Made by a program: the position numbers and the translations under genes
The notes under the pieces: model-generated
Databases searched by the model: none
What the model was told of the DNA's origin: nothing
The model's input: the letters and a program-made list of their open reading frames with translations, nothing else
NCBI GenBank assembly: GCA_964343075.1
Contig: CAYFGT010000010.1
Coordinates: forward strand, 1 to 64,000
Length of the DNA: 64,000 nt
Direction of reading: 5' to 3'
From: UBA2588 sp964343075
Lineage (GTDB): Bacteria > Chloroflexota > Dehalococcoidia > Lucifugimonadales > UBA3495
Part shown: in pieces, positions 26,086 through 34,637 of the stretch
Position numbering within the stretch: position 1 is the stretch's first letter
Layout: every line of letters starts with the position of its first letter

Positions 26086-26892
26086 ATGATCAATGAAAAG
26101 AGTGCCGAAATGGCTACTAATGTAATTATTAAAAGTATCCAAATGCTCAATGAACGAAATACAAAAGGATTACTTAGTACTTTCCATGCTCCTCATATAA
26201 TCATTGGAGAATCTGAAACATTGATTTATCACACAGCAGAAGAACTTCAAAGTAAATATTGGCAGGACTTCTACAGAAGAGCTGGACAGGACTGGGACCA
26301 TACTGTAATTGATTGGACCGAGGCAATATATGCAACTGAAACGAAAGCCCATATATTTATGCAGTTTTCTAGGTATAGCAAAGACGATACATTACTTACA
26401 CGTGAAAAAGCTCTTTGGGTAATAAATAAACAAAATGACGTGTGGGCTGCACAAGGACGATCTAATTTTGGTTGCTCCAAAGGACAGGAGATATTTTCAA
26501 TAAATAAAACTACAGCCCAAATCGCTATAAATATCATTACTGAAAACATAAATAAGCTAAACGAAGGAAATCAGCAGGGGTTGTTAGATCTATTTCATAT
26601 CCCTCATATCAGGATCTCTGAATCTGACATGTTAGTTTACAATTCTAGAGAAGAACTAGAAAATGAATATTTGTCTGATTTCTATAATCGAGCGGGCAAT
26701 GACTGGCATCACACCGTACTTGATTGGACTGAGCCCATACATGCCAGCGACAATAAGGCACACATATTCATACAATGGTCACGTTATACAGAAACCAATG
26801 ACCTCATTACATCACAACGGTCCCTTTGGATAGTAAATGATAGAAATGGTAGATGGGGTGTTCAAGCTAGGTCTAGCTTCGCACCAAATTAA
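26086..26892 (+). CDS. internally duplicated SnoaL/NTF2-like protein
   Basis: A 268-residue protein made of two copies of one domain of about 130 residues. Each copy reads helix, LLxxFHxPHI, ESxxLxY, a run ending DFYxRAGxDW, HTVxDWTExI, KAHIFxQxSRY and LWxxN. This is the cone-like NTF2/SnoaL-type fold, which often dimerises, so the duplication may be a fused dimer. No catalytic residues can be assigned. The ATG at 26086 has GGAGGAG about 5 nt upstream; an earlier in-frame ATG lacks one. It lies 50 nt after the Cys-rich gene on the same strand. Confidence 0.72.
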   Translation: MINEKSAEMATNVIIKSIQMLNERNTKGLLSTFHAPHIIIGESETLIYHTAEELQSKYWQDFYRRAGQDWDHTVIDWTEAIYATETKAHIFMQFSRYSKDDTLLTREKALWVINKQNDVWAAQGRSNFGCSKGQEIFSINKTTAQIAINIITENINKLNEGNQQGLLDLFHIPHIRISESDMLVYNSREELENEYLSDFYNRAGNDWHHTVLDWTEPIHASDNKAHIFIQWSRYTETNDLITSQRSLWIVNDRNGRWGVQARSSFAPN

Positions 26893-26917
26893 ATATATAA
26901 ATATAAAGGTACGTATT

Positions 26918-27118
26918 ATGACAAACCATTATTGGTGTTCAAGTTGCGAAAGAGCCTTCCCTCAAGAAAACCCTGACTCCTGCATATACGATGACTGTCG
27001 TGGAAAGAAGAGTTCATTATTCAGATGGGAAGATTTCAGAAAGCAAGCTCCTGATACTCCGGAAATTCCGGAATTCGATGAAGTTTATAAACTCGATTAT
27101 TTCATCAATGAAATATAA
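26918..27118 (+). CDS. small zinc-ribbon protein
   Basis: A 66-residue protein with WCSSCERAF at the N-terminus and a second Cys pair (CIYDDC) 12 residues on, the spacing of a small zinc ribbon. The rest is acidic and ends in a helix. AAAGGT precedes the ATG. It shares the CxxxxC-type theme with the 161-residue gene two places upstream (CPYEDC here CIYDDC), so the two may be related. Function unknown. Confidence 0.65.
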   Translation: MTNHYWCSSCERAFPQENPDSCIYDDCRGKKSSLFRWEDFRKQAPDTPEIPEFDEVYKLDYFINEI

Positions 27119-27148
27119 TTATCAGACCCAATAAATCAAGGAATAGTT

Positions 27149-28006
27149 TTGCTGTACTACTTGCGATTGTTTGTCAAAGGGATTCTGATTGGAAGTGCTG
27201 ACATAATACCTGGTATATCCGGCAGTTCTATCGCTCTAATGACTGGTATTTATACTGATTTAATCAGATGCATCAAGTCCATAGATCACAAATTTATCCT
27301 CTTAATATTGCAATTCAAATTCAAGAACGGTTTAGTTCATATCAATGGAAAGGTTCTCATACCAATCGTTCTAGGAATACCAATAGGTATATACGGTATG
27401 TCAGAAATGATATCTATATTGTTATCAGATCACCAAATAGCTTTCTATGGAACACTATTTGGACTCTTATGTGGAACTGCTTTATTGCTCGCTATGAACA
27501 TATCACAGATAAGATTAAACGAAATGTTGTCCCTTATCGTGTCAGTAGCCATAGTATTATTAATTCAAGCACTGATGCCAACAAATTTTACGCCCTCATA
27601 CACAATATATTTGTTAGCAGGCCTGATTGCGGGATGCTTCATGATACTTCCCGGAATCTCAGGAAGCCTTATTTTAGTAACTATGGGCATATACACTGAT
27701 ATCGTTAAATCAGTCAGTAACTTAGAGATCGGAGTAATCGCTTGCGTTGCCTCGGGAGCGATTATAAGCATATTCACTATGTCTAGAATATTAACAAACA
27801 TATATTACAAAGCTACGGACATATTCTTTGCCATTATGATTGGATTAATCGTGGGAAGCACTCCTTCTATATGGCCATGGAATCCAGAACTTCACAATAA
27901 TATCTTTACATATAATTATTCTATGCAGGATATTATTATTGGTACGTTATTTATCGCAGTTGGTTTCAGTATTGCCACAATAGCATTGTACAAAAGACCG
28001 AATTAG
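27149..28006 (+). CDS. DUF368 membrane protein (PopT-type undecaprenyl phosphate translocase family)
   Basis: A 285-residue protein with about eight to nine membrane segments. The family hallmark GSADIIPGISGSSIALMTGIY near residue 15 is echoed near residue 165 by LPGISGSLILVTMGIY, showing the internal repeat of DUF368. Members (PopT) were shown in other bacteria to recycle undecaprenyl phosphate across the membrane for envelope synthesis. The start is a TTG at 27149 with AAGGA about 7 nt upstream. It converges on an SDR gene after 3 nt. Confidence 0.87.
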   Translation: MLYYLRLFVKGILIGSADIIPGISGSSIALMTGIYTDLIRCIKSIDHKFILLILQFKFKNGLVHINGKVLIPIVLGIPIGIYGMSEMISILLSDHQIAFYGTLFGLLCGTALLLAMNISQIRLNEMLSLIVSVAIVLLIQALMPTNFTPSYTIYLLAGLIAGCFMILPGISGSLILVTMGIYTDIVKSVSNLEIGVIACVASGAIISIFTMSRILTNIYYKATDIFFAIMIGLIVGSTPSIWPWNPELHNNIFTYNYSMQDIIIGTLFIAVGFSIATIALYKRPN

Positions 28007-28009
28007 GCA

Positions 28010-28828
28010 TCAGTAGTAGACAGCATTACCTGACCCACCTGTAGCTGTAACAACTTCTCCTGTGACAGACCAAGATTTATCAGAAGCCAAAAATACTGTT
28101 AGGTAGGCTATTTCCGAAGCATCAACCATCCGGCAGATAGCATTCCCTGATCTTGAACCAAATTCAAATTCTTTCGCTTCCATCTCTGAAGCGGTCAAAC
28201 CATGTTCTTCACCTTTGGCGCTATATAGGTCCTCTGTTCGCTCAGTCCGAGTAGTTCCAGGATGTATGCAGTTCACAGTGATGCCAAACCTACCAAGTTG
28301 GGTTGATAAAGTCTTGGTCATATGTACAAGTGAAACGTTCCGTGCTCCGCCACTCAGGTTACCCGCATTTCTGGCATTAGCACCACTAATGTTGATGATC
28401 CTACCCCACCCCTGTTTCTTTAATAGAGGTATTGCCGCTCTACAACACCGTAGAGCTCCAACAAATTTAACGTCAAAATCGTTGATCAATTCATTTTCAT
28501 CAACACCTTCTATGTATCCCACTGCTGAAGGAGAACCTCCAGGAAGAGAAGCACTGTTCACCAAGATATCCAGACCACCCAATAACTCTTCAGTTCTAGA
28601 GAAAGCTTCGTTAACTTGGTCCGTCTTTGTAACATCTACAGATAACGGAAACACTTTCACGTCCGAATTCGCACTAATTTCGGTTGCAGTCTGTTCTAAT
28701 TGATCAATACTTCTTGAAGCTATTACCAAATCAACGCCTTCTTTTGCTAATTCTATTGCAATCGCTTTACCAATACCCCGCCCCGCCCCCGCTACAAAGG
28801 CTCTTTTACCATTTAATCCAAAATCCAT
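28010..28828 (-). CDS. SDR-family protein lacking the catalytic Tyr-x-x-x-Lys
   Basis: A 272-residue Rossmann-fold protein. The cofactor loop is GAGRGIGKAIA near residue 13, and NSAS and IINISGAN follow in the usual places. Where classical short-chain dehydrogenases carry Tyr-x-x-x-Lys, this one reads GGARNVSLVHMTK; aligning on the following MTKTLS puts Gly and Asn at the two positions. It may still bind NAD(P) but use another mechanism, as in divergent SDRs with an ARN-type motif. GAGAGGA precedes the ATG. The next gene upstream (an EthD/NIPSNAP-sized protein) is 19 nt away. Confidence 0.82.
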   Translation of the reverse strand: MDFGLNGKRAFVAGAGRGIGKAIAIELAKEGVDLVIASRSIDQLEQTATEISANSDVKVFPLSVDVTKTDQVNEAFSRTEELLGGLDILVNSASLPGGSPSAVGYIEGVDENELINDFDVKFVGALRCCRAAIPLLKKQGWGRIINISGANARNAGNLSGGARNVSLVHMTKTLSTQLGRFGITVNCIHPGTTRTERTEDLYSAKGEEHGLTASEMEAKEFEFGSRSGNAICRMVDASEIAYLTVFLASDKSWSVTGEVVTATGGSGNAVYY

Positions 28829-28847
28829 ACATTCCTCTCAAAATCAA

Positions 28848-29171
28848 TTAATCTTTCAGTATCTTGTCATCACTGAGATATTCCATAAATTCAATCCGCT
28901 GGGATTCTATTAATTCTCTAACTTCAGCACCCACTTCAAAAACTTCTGGTGGGATATTATTCCCTTTTCTCATAGGAGATTCTATCTTGTCAGCTATCCA
29001 TTCCAAAAATACAGTGTTATTTTCCCCCGGCAAAGTGTACCCGTTAAAAGAAATCCTAAATTCAGGCCTATGCCCTGATTCATGATAAATCGTTGCTTGT
29101 TTATGTACCAAAGACGCGACTTTCCTAGCTTCGCCGGGTTTAGTTTTATAAATTCTTCTAATCAAATACAT
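28848..29171 (-). CDS. small soluble protein, possibly dimeric alpha-beta barrel (NIPSNAP/EthD-like size)
   Basis: A 107-residue protein starting MYLIRRIYKTKPGEARKVA, which looks like the first strand and helix of a dimeric ferredoxin-like (ABM/NIPSNAP) fold, followed by a histidine-bearing segment and a long C-terminal helix. The family call is from shape and is weak. The ATG at 29171 is chosen because GGAGAG is 4 nt upstream; a GTG four codons earlier lacks one. It is probably co-transcribed with the divergent SDR gene. Confidence 0.62.
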   Translation of the reverse strand: MYLIRRIYKTKPGEARKVASLVHKQATIYHESGHRPEFRISFNGYTLPGENNTVFLEWIADKIESPMRKGNNIPPEVFEVGAEVRELIESQRIEFMEYLSDDKILKD

Positions 29172-29319
29172 TACTCTCTCCACATATTATGTAAAATAGA
29201 CCGGTCGCAGGAAATATAACATACAAACTATTTACGATCCATAATCTGTAATTCACAGTAAATTATTTTTACCAAATATTTGGTTTATAATCCTGTTACA
29301 TTAAGAGAAGGAGCGCCTT

Positions 29320-30117
29320 ATGAATGTTACTAACAAAGTTGCCCTAATCACTGGAGCAGCCAGTGGGATCGGAGAAGGTATCGCAACTACTCTAGCTGAG
29401 AATGGAGCCTCCGTTATAGTTGCTGATTTGAATTTAGCAAACGCAATTACAGTCTCTGAACAATTGGAATCCCTAGACCTGAAATCTCGTCCTATTGATG
29501 TTGATGTTACAAATATAAATTCAGTTAAACGCTGTATAGAATCTGTGCTATCAGAGCACGGGCGTATAGATATATTAGTAAATAATGCCGGAACAGTAGG
29601 GTCTGCCAACTGGGAATCCCGAGAAAATCCTAACGAGGAAGACTGGGATTTAATTTTTGAAGTAAACGTTAAAGGTATAGTAAAAATGACAGAATGTGTA
29701 CAGGAGTCAATGATTGCTAATAAGTACGGCAAGATTATCAATATAGCATCAATAGCAGGCCGTCAAGGTAGTGAGAGAAACCCCCCATACAATGTCTCAA
29801 AAGCAAGCGTAATCAACCTTACACAATCGCATGCTATGCAATTAGCGAAATACAATATCAATGTAAATGCAATTTGTCCTGGTTTATTGTGGACACCAAT
29901 TTGGGAAAGAATCGGAAATAGGAGAAGTATGTCTCCTAATCCAGAAGAATTAAATCCTAAGCAATTATTTTTGAACTACGTCACAGAAAAAATACCATTG
30001 GGACGACCTCAGGAACCTCGAGATATCGGTAATCTCGCCTGTTTCTTAGCATCGGATTATGCACTCAACATTACTGGGCAATCAATCAACGTCAGTGGTG
30101 GGTATTTTATGAATTAA
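29320..30117 (+). CDS. SDR-family oxidoreductase (canonical)
   Basis: A 265-residue short-chain dehydrogenase. Cofactor loop GAASGIGEGIA near residue 12, acidic Asp37 in VADLN favouring NAD(H), NNAG, IINIASIAG and the catalytic YNVSK near residue 158 are all present, so unlike its neighbour it should be active. AAGGAG precedes the ATG. Such enzymes oxidise or reduce hydroxyl or keto groups; the substrate is unknown. The stop is 3 nt from the stop of a convergent small gene. Confidence 0.88.
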   Translation: MNVTNKVALITGAASGIGEGIATTLAENGASVIVADLNLANAITVSEQLESLDLKSRPIDVDVTNINSVKRCIESVLSEHGRIDILVNNAGTVGSANWESRENPNEEDWDLIFEVNVKGIVKMTECVQESMIANKYGKIINIASIAGRQGSERNPPYNVSKASVINLTQSHAMQLAKYNINVNAICPGLLWTPIWERIGNRRSMSPNPEELNPKQLFLNYVTEKIPLGRPQEPRDIGNLACFLASDYALNITGQSINVSGGYFMN

Positions 30118-30120
30118 TTA

Positions 30121-30429
30121 TTAATTCATAGATATCGAAGACCCCACTCCTTGTGTTTGTTCGCTAACCAAGAATGACGCTTTGTCTCGTCCTGATTCAG
30201 TTTCTAATTCGGCGTCGAATCTCTGTCCACCGATTTCACCAATAAGTTCATATTTTTTTTGCGTAAACAATTGACCTTCAAAAGAGTCTCCGATTATATC
30301 TCTTGAATATTCATCATTCAGAAACATTTCTACTGCTTGCTTCATCAAAGTTTGTACATCCTCTGGAGAAATATAAGCTGCAGCTGTCAAGAATACGTAA
30401 CCCCATCGAAATCCTTTGTGTTCTAGCAT
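30121..30429 (-). CDS. hypothetical protein (102 residues)
   Basis: A soluble protein without Cys pairs or membrane segments. It starts MLEHKGFRWGYVFLTAAAYISPEDV and has a central acidic region and KYELIGEIGGQRFDAELE, which suggests a small alpha-beta domain. The ATG at 30429 lies 12 nt after GAGGT, longer than ideal; a TTG six codons earlier is the alternative. I do not recognise the family. Confidence 0.55.
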   Translation of the reverse strand: MLEHKGFRWGYVFLTAAAYISPEDVQTLMKQAVEMFLNDEYSRDIIGDSFEGQLFTQKKYELIGEIGGQRFDAELETESGRDKASFLVSEQTQGVGSSISMN

Positions 30430-30549
30430 AGATGGACTAAACCTCAATACATAAATATAAATTCGTTAGATAATATTACACCAATCATAGTTTTGTAACT
30501 TGTAATGAATAACGCTTATTTATGATAAGATAGGGCACCTGTATTCAAC

Positions 30550-31791
30550 ATGACTTCATCAGAAAACACAAAGGCTAGTCCCAAGCGCACTTTAATCAGT
30601 AACTCTAATTTCAGGTTTCTGTGGTTATCAGGGTGCTTCGACAATATCTGCCGCTGGGGTGACGCTCTCATCCTTGCACTATTGGTGTTTGATATTTCAG
30701 GATCTGCGTTCTACGTCGCGAGTATTTTCGTTTTAAGATGGATACCAATGATGATTCTGGCTCCAATTTCTGGTTTCTTATCCGACCATTTGAACAGAAA
30801 ATATCTCATGATGGGCACTCGTGCGACTAGCGTTATGATTTCGGGAATAATACTACTTCTTCTATTAACTAATTCCATAGCTATATGGCAGTTACAGCTA
30901 TTATCATTCGGACTGGGCTTATGCTATACCATGGATTTCGCAGCACGGCGAACTTCTATACATGATGTTGCTAAGTCTGAGAACATGTCCACTGCTATGT
31001 CCCTTGAAATAATCACAAATACTTTTGGCAAAATTTCTGGGCCATTGTTCGCAGGCTCTCTCATTGCAACTGTAGGATACACTGGCGCTATGATCTTGGT
31101 GTTAATTATCTATTCTATATCTTTACTATTCGTTTCATTTTTTACATTTCAATATAATGTTACTAAAATCCACTTTTATGACATCCAACAATCAATTATT
31201 ACAGGATTTAAAGCTGGATTCAGCAACAAGATGATTTTAGGAGTTTTTATTGGAAGTATAATTTACAATGGCTTAGCTTTTAGCTCTGAAGGAATCTATC
31301 CAGTCATCGCTGAGGAACATCTGAACGCTGGTCCTTTCTTTACTGGATTGTTAATTTCAGCTCTCGGGGTTGGTACCCTGGTTGGAGCACTGGTACTAAC
31401 CAACATTGGTAATATCCAATACCAAGGAAGACTATTCATAACTGGAATATTCATTCAGTTACTATCGGCCTTACTATTTTCTCTATCAGATATATACCTA
31501 CTATCTTACATGTGTTTATTCTTAGGAGGATTAGGCAATTCATTATTCAGCTCAATGCAAACCTCTATTATAGTAATTGAAGCTGATTTGAAGCATCGTG
31601 GCTCGGTTCTCGGAACATTGGGTCAGTGCATAGGTATTTGTTCAATGGGTGGACTGATTGTAGGTTTTTGGAGCAATCATTTCGGTGTGACCAATGCAGT
31701 TGGCATTAACGGCACACTAGGGATCACGCTCCTAGCAGTCCTGTTTCTTCTGTCACCCCTATCTCGAAAGCGCATACGGACAACTGTTTAG
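30550..31791 (+). CDS. MFS transporter, EntS/MFS_3-like
   Basis: A 413-residue major facilitator with 12 predicted segments. The N-terminus NFRFLWLSGCFDNICRWGDALIL and the loop APISGFLSDHLNRKYLM fit the MFS_3 group that includes the enterobactin exporter EntS. There is no siderophore gene nearby, so the substrate is unknown. No clear Shine-Dalgarno. nudC follows after 63 nt. Confidence 0.82.
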   Translation: MTSSENTKASPKRTLISNSNFRFLWLSGCFDNICRWGDALILALLVFDISGSAFYVASIFVLRWIPMMILAPISGFLSDHLNRKYLMMGTRATSVMISGIILLLLLTNSIAIWQLQLLSFGLGLCYTMDFAARRTSIHDVAKSENMSTAMSLEIITNTFGKISGPLFAGSLIATVGYTGAMILVLIIYSISLLFVSFFTFQYNVTKIHFYDIQQSIITGFKAGFSNKMILGVFIGSIIYNGLAFSSEGIYPVIAEEHLNAGPFFTGLLISALGVGTLVGALVLTNIGNIQYQGRLFITGIFIQLLSALLFSLSDIYLLSYMCLFLGGLGNSLFSSMQTSIIVIEADLKHRGSVLGTLGQCIGICSMGGLIVGFWSNHFGVTNAVGINGTLGITLLAVLFLLSPLSRKRIRTTV

Positions 31792-31854
31792 ACCATTGAA
31801 ATACATACTAAATTCCAGTAAGGTACGTATAAAATTTGAGAGCTGTGTATACCA

Positions 31855-32787
31855 ATGAAAACTGAATCAATATCTAAATTCAAACACACTTTTTCACAAA
31901 ATCCATTGAATAGAGGTGAATCAGAGCGGCGGGATGAACAATGGATTTCAGGTCAAATAGATAATCCTAATAGCAAATTTATGATTGTAAATGACCTAAA
32001 TATACTCATCGACAGTTCCTCTAAAAACAAAAGTTTAGCCTGGATGCCTCAACAAAACATCCATCGATTAGAGATAGAAGGATCTCCTGTATTATTGGGG
32101 ATACAAGATGATGTCACACACTTCGCATTATCTATTTCACATAATAGTGCTTCAAATCTAGTCAGTGAGCCTCAATATGAATTCGTAGATGCAAGAACAT
32201 GTGCAGGATTTTTGTCATCAGAAAGCACAGGTATCATCGCGCAAGCAAGAATTCAAATAAACTGGCACAACAAAAACAAATTTTGCTCTGTATGTGGTAA
32301 GCCCAACAACATATTTCGAGGAGGGCAAGTACTAAAATGTTCATCTTGCAACAATGAGACCTTTCCAAGGACGGATCCGGTCATCATAATGGTTGTAACA
32401 GATGGCGAGTACTGCCTATTAGGCCAATCTAGGGGCAGGTTATCACAAACTAATACTTATTCAGCCTTAGCAGGGTTCATGGATCAAGGAGAATCCATAG
32501 AAGAAGCTGTAGCAAGAGAAGTCATGGAAGAAGCAGGATTGAAAATTAAAAACGTTACTTACCACTCCTCACAGCCGTGGCCGTTTCCAAATTCGTTAAT
32601 GATTGGCTGCCTTGCTGAAGCTCAAACCACAGATATACATATGGATGATGAAGAAATGGTGTCCGTTAAATGGTTTAACAGAGAACAAGTGAGATTGGCT
32701 TTAGACGGGAATAATCCGGATTTAAATCTACCGGCTCCTATCGCAATCGCGCATCACTTGATCAGATCTTGGGCTGATTCAGACTAA
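31855..32787 (+). CDS. nudC: NAD(+) diphosphatase / RNA decapping hydrolase NudC
   Basis: A 310-residue Nudix enzyme that splits NAD(H) to NMN(H) and AMP and can remove NAD caps from RNA. The zinc ribbon is CSVCGK...CSSC near residue 145, the Nudix box GFMDQGESIEEAVAREVMEEAG is near 200-223 (identified by its G5xE7REVxEExG spacing), and the NADH-specific SQPWPFP motif follows 16 residues later. It is convergent with the ABC exporter gene after 1 nt. Confidence 0.94.
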   Translation: MKTESISKFKHTFSQNPLNRGESERRDEQWISGQIDNPNSKFMIVNDLNILIDSSSKNKSLAWMPQQNIHRLEIEGSPVLLGIQDDVTHFALSISHNSASNLVSEPQYEFVDARTCAGFLSSESTGIIAQARIQINWHNKNKFCSVCGKPNNIFRGGQVLKCSSCNNETFPRTDPVIIMVVTDGEYCLLGQSRGRLSQTNTYSALAGFMDQGESIEEAVAREVMEEAGLKIKNVTYHSSQPWPFPNSLMIGCLAEAQTTDIHMDDEEMVSVKWFNREQVRLALDGNNPDLNLPAPIAIAHHLIRSWADSD

Positions 32788-32788
32788 C

Positions 32789-34636
32789 TCAGTCAGATTG
32801 TAAAGACGCATTAACCTTATTTAAATGAAAATAAAATCCTCCGGATTTAATCAATTGTTCGTGTGTTCCAGACTCAATAATTGATCCGTCATTAATCACA
32901 AATATTTTGTCTACATTCCGAATTGTGGACAATCTATGGGCTATTACAAACGCGGTCCTATCTTTCAACACTTCTTTCAAAGCTTTCTGAATCATAATGT
33001 CAGAATAGGTATCCACATTAGAAGTAGCTTCATCTAACACCAAGATTCTAGGATCCGCAGCAATAGCTCTAGCAAAAGATATCAATTGACGTTGACCTAT
33101 ACTGAGGTTGGAACCTCTTTCATCCAACACCGTATCGTATCCATTCTCTAAACTCAAAATGAAATCATGAATTCCTACTAGTTTAGCTGATGCTAGGACT
33201 GAATCATCAGAAACTTCTTGGTGACAATATCTTATATTTTCCCAAACAGTATCCGATATCAGGTATGGCTGTTGTAGGACCATACTCATCTGAGTAACAA
33301 GCGACTCTCTTTTGACATCTTTAATATTTATTCCATCGATTTCAACAGAACCATCGATCGCATCATAAAACCGAGACATAAGATTAATGATTGTACTTTT
33401 ACCCGCACCTGTTGGCCCCACTAGTGCTATTGTTTGACCAGCATTAACAGTAAAATCAATATTTTTCAGGACTGGAATTCCTTCTATATAATGAAAGTTG
33501 ACTCCAGTAAACTTGACTTGTCCTTTTACAGATGGCATATCTATAGCGTCAACTTTATCTTGTATTTCTGGTTTGACGTCTAACAGTTGAAATATCCTCA
33601 CTCCTGATGCCATAGAACGCTGAAGTTGAGTATATTGCATGGTCAAATTTCTGATCGGATCAAAGAATCGCTGAATAAACAGTATGAATGCCACCAACAC
33701 TCCTACTTCCAGAGTGCCATTATAGACCCACCAACCTCCTACCATAATTACAAAACCCATCGAAATACCTGTTAGTCCTTCTACCAATGGCTGAACTCCT
33801 CCAGAGTACATGGAAGCTTGGACATTTGCATCCAAATGTTCTTTATTGAGTCGATCAAACCTATTCAAATTAACTGACTGTCGATTGAAACTTTGAACCA
33901 CTCTGACCCCAGCCAAATTCTCCTGTAGTGCACCATTAACCATCGCTATAGCAGTGCGGATTCTAATAAACGATCTCTTAGCAAATTTTTGCCAAAAGGC
34001 CATCAAAAACACCAGCACTGGTAATACAGCAAACGTTAACAACGACAATTCCCACGACATAATCATCATCATAGTTATGATACCAACCAAACTCAGAACA
34101 TCGGCTAAAGTAAGAACGAGTAATGAAAAAGTTTCTTGGAGTTGGAGAATATCATTTTGGACCCGTGACATGATTCTTCCTACTTCGGTTCTAGCAAAAA
34201 ATGAAGGAGATAAAGACTGCAAATGGTCAAATAATTCTTTCCTCATTGAGTACAGGATTCCTTGTCCTACTTTTGATATTCCCACAAATTGTAAATAATT
34301 AGAAATATAGTGAATAACGCTAGTAACCGCGAATACTGCTATAACAAACCCTAAATTATGTGTCTTACCAGTACCAATAAAAGGTTGTATGTTGGAATCA
34401 ATTCCCCATTTTACTATCAGAGGAATGCATACTGTTGCACACGTATATACCAGAACAGCAGCTAAGCTAAATAAAGCCCAACCTCTATACAGTCCAACAT
34501 AGCTGAACAATCTAATAACAACTTGACCGTCATAAACTCGGCCCAATTCATCTTCGGAACTTGAAACTAATGAGCCTCCTCCTCCTGTTCGTTGTTGAGC
34601 CCCACTCACAGAGAAGCCCATCCCTCCTTGCCTCAT
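32789..34636 (-). CDS. ABC exporter half-transporter (fused permease/ATPase), consensus-Glu subunit
   Basis: A 615-residue half transporter: six membrane helices then an ATPase with Walker A GPTGAGKST and Walker B ILVLDEATSNVD with the catalytic Glu. The signature is degenerate (LSIGQ for LSGGQ). Its start lies 1 nt after the stop of the other half transporter, and GGAGG precedes the ATG. With that gene it forms a heterodimer of the BmrC/D or TM287/288 kind, which exports drugs or lipids. The N-terminal 30 residues are Gly/Ser-rich and probably disordered. Confidence 0.9.
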   Translation of the reverse strand: MRQGGMGFSVSGAQQRTGGGGSLVSSSEDELGRVYDGQVVIRLFSYVGLYRGWALFSLAAVLVYTCATVCIPLIVKWGIDSNIQPFIGTGKTHNLGFVIAVFAVTSVIHYISNYLQFVGISKVGQGILYSMRKELFDHLQSLSPSFFARTEVGRIMSRVQNDILQLQETFSLLVLTLADVLSLVGIITMMMIMSWELSLLTFAVLPVLVFLMAFWQKFAKRSFIRIRTAIAMVNGALQENLAGVRVVQSFNRQSVNLNRFDRLNKEHLDANVQASMYSGGVQPLVEGLTGISMGFVIMVGGWWVYNGTLEVGVLVAFILFIQRFFDPIRNLTMQYTQLQRSMASGVRIFQLLDVKPEIQDKVDAIDMPSVKGQVKFTGVNFHYIEGIPVLKNIDFTVNAGQTIALVGPTGAGKSTIINLMSRFYDAIDGSVEIDGINIKDVKRESLVTQMSMVLQQPYLISDTVWENIRYCHQEVSDDSVLASAKLVGIHDFILSLENGYDTVLDERGSNLSIGQRQLISFARAIAADPRILVLDEATSNVDTYSDIMIQKALKEVLKDRTAFVIAHRLSTIRNVDKIFVINDGSIIESGTHEQLIKSGGFYFHLNKVNASLQSD

Positions 34637-34637
34637 T

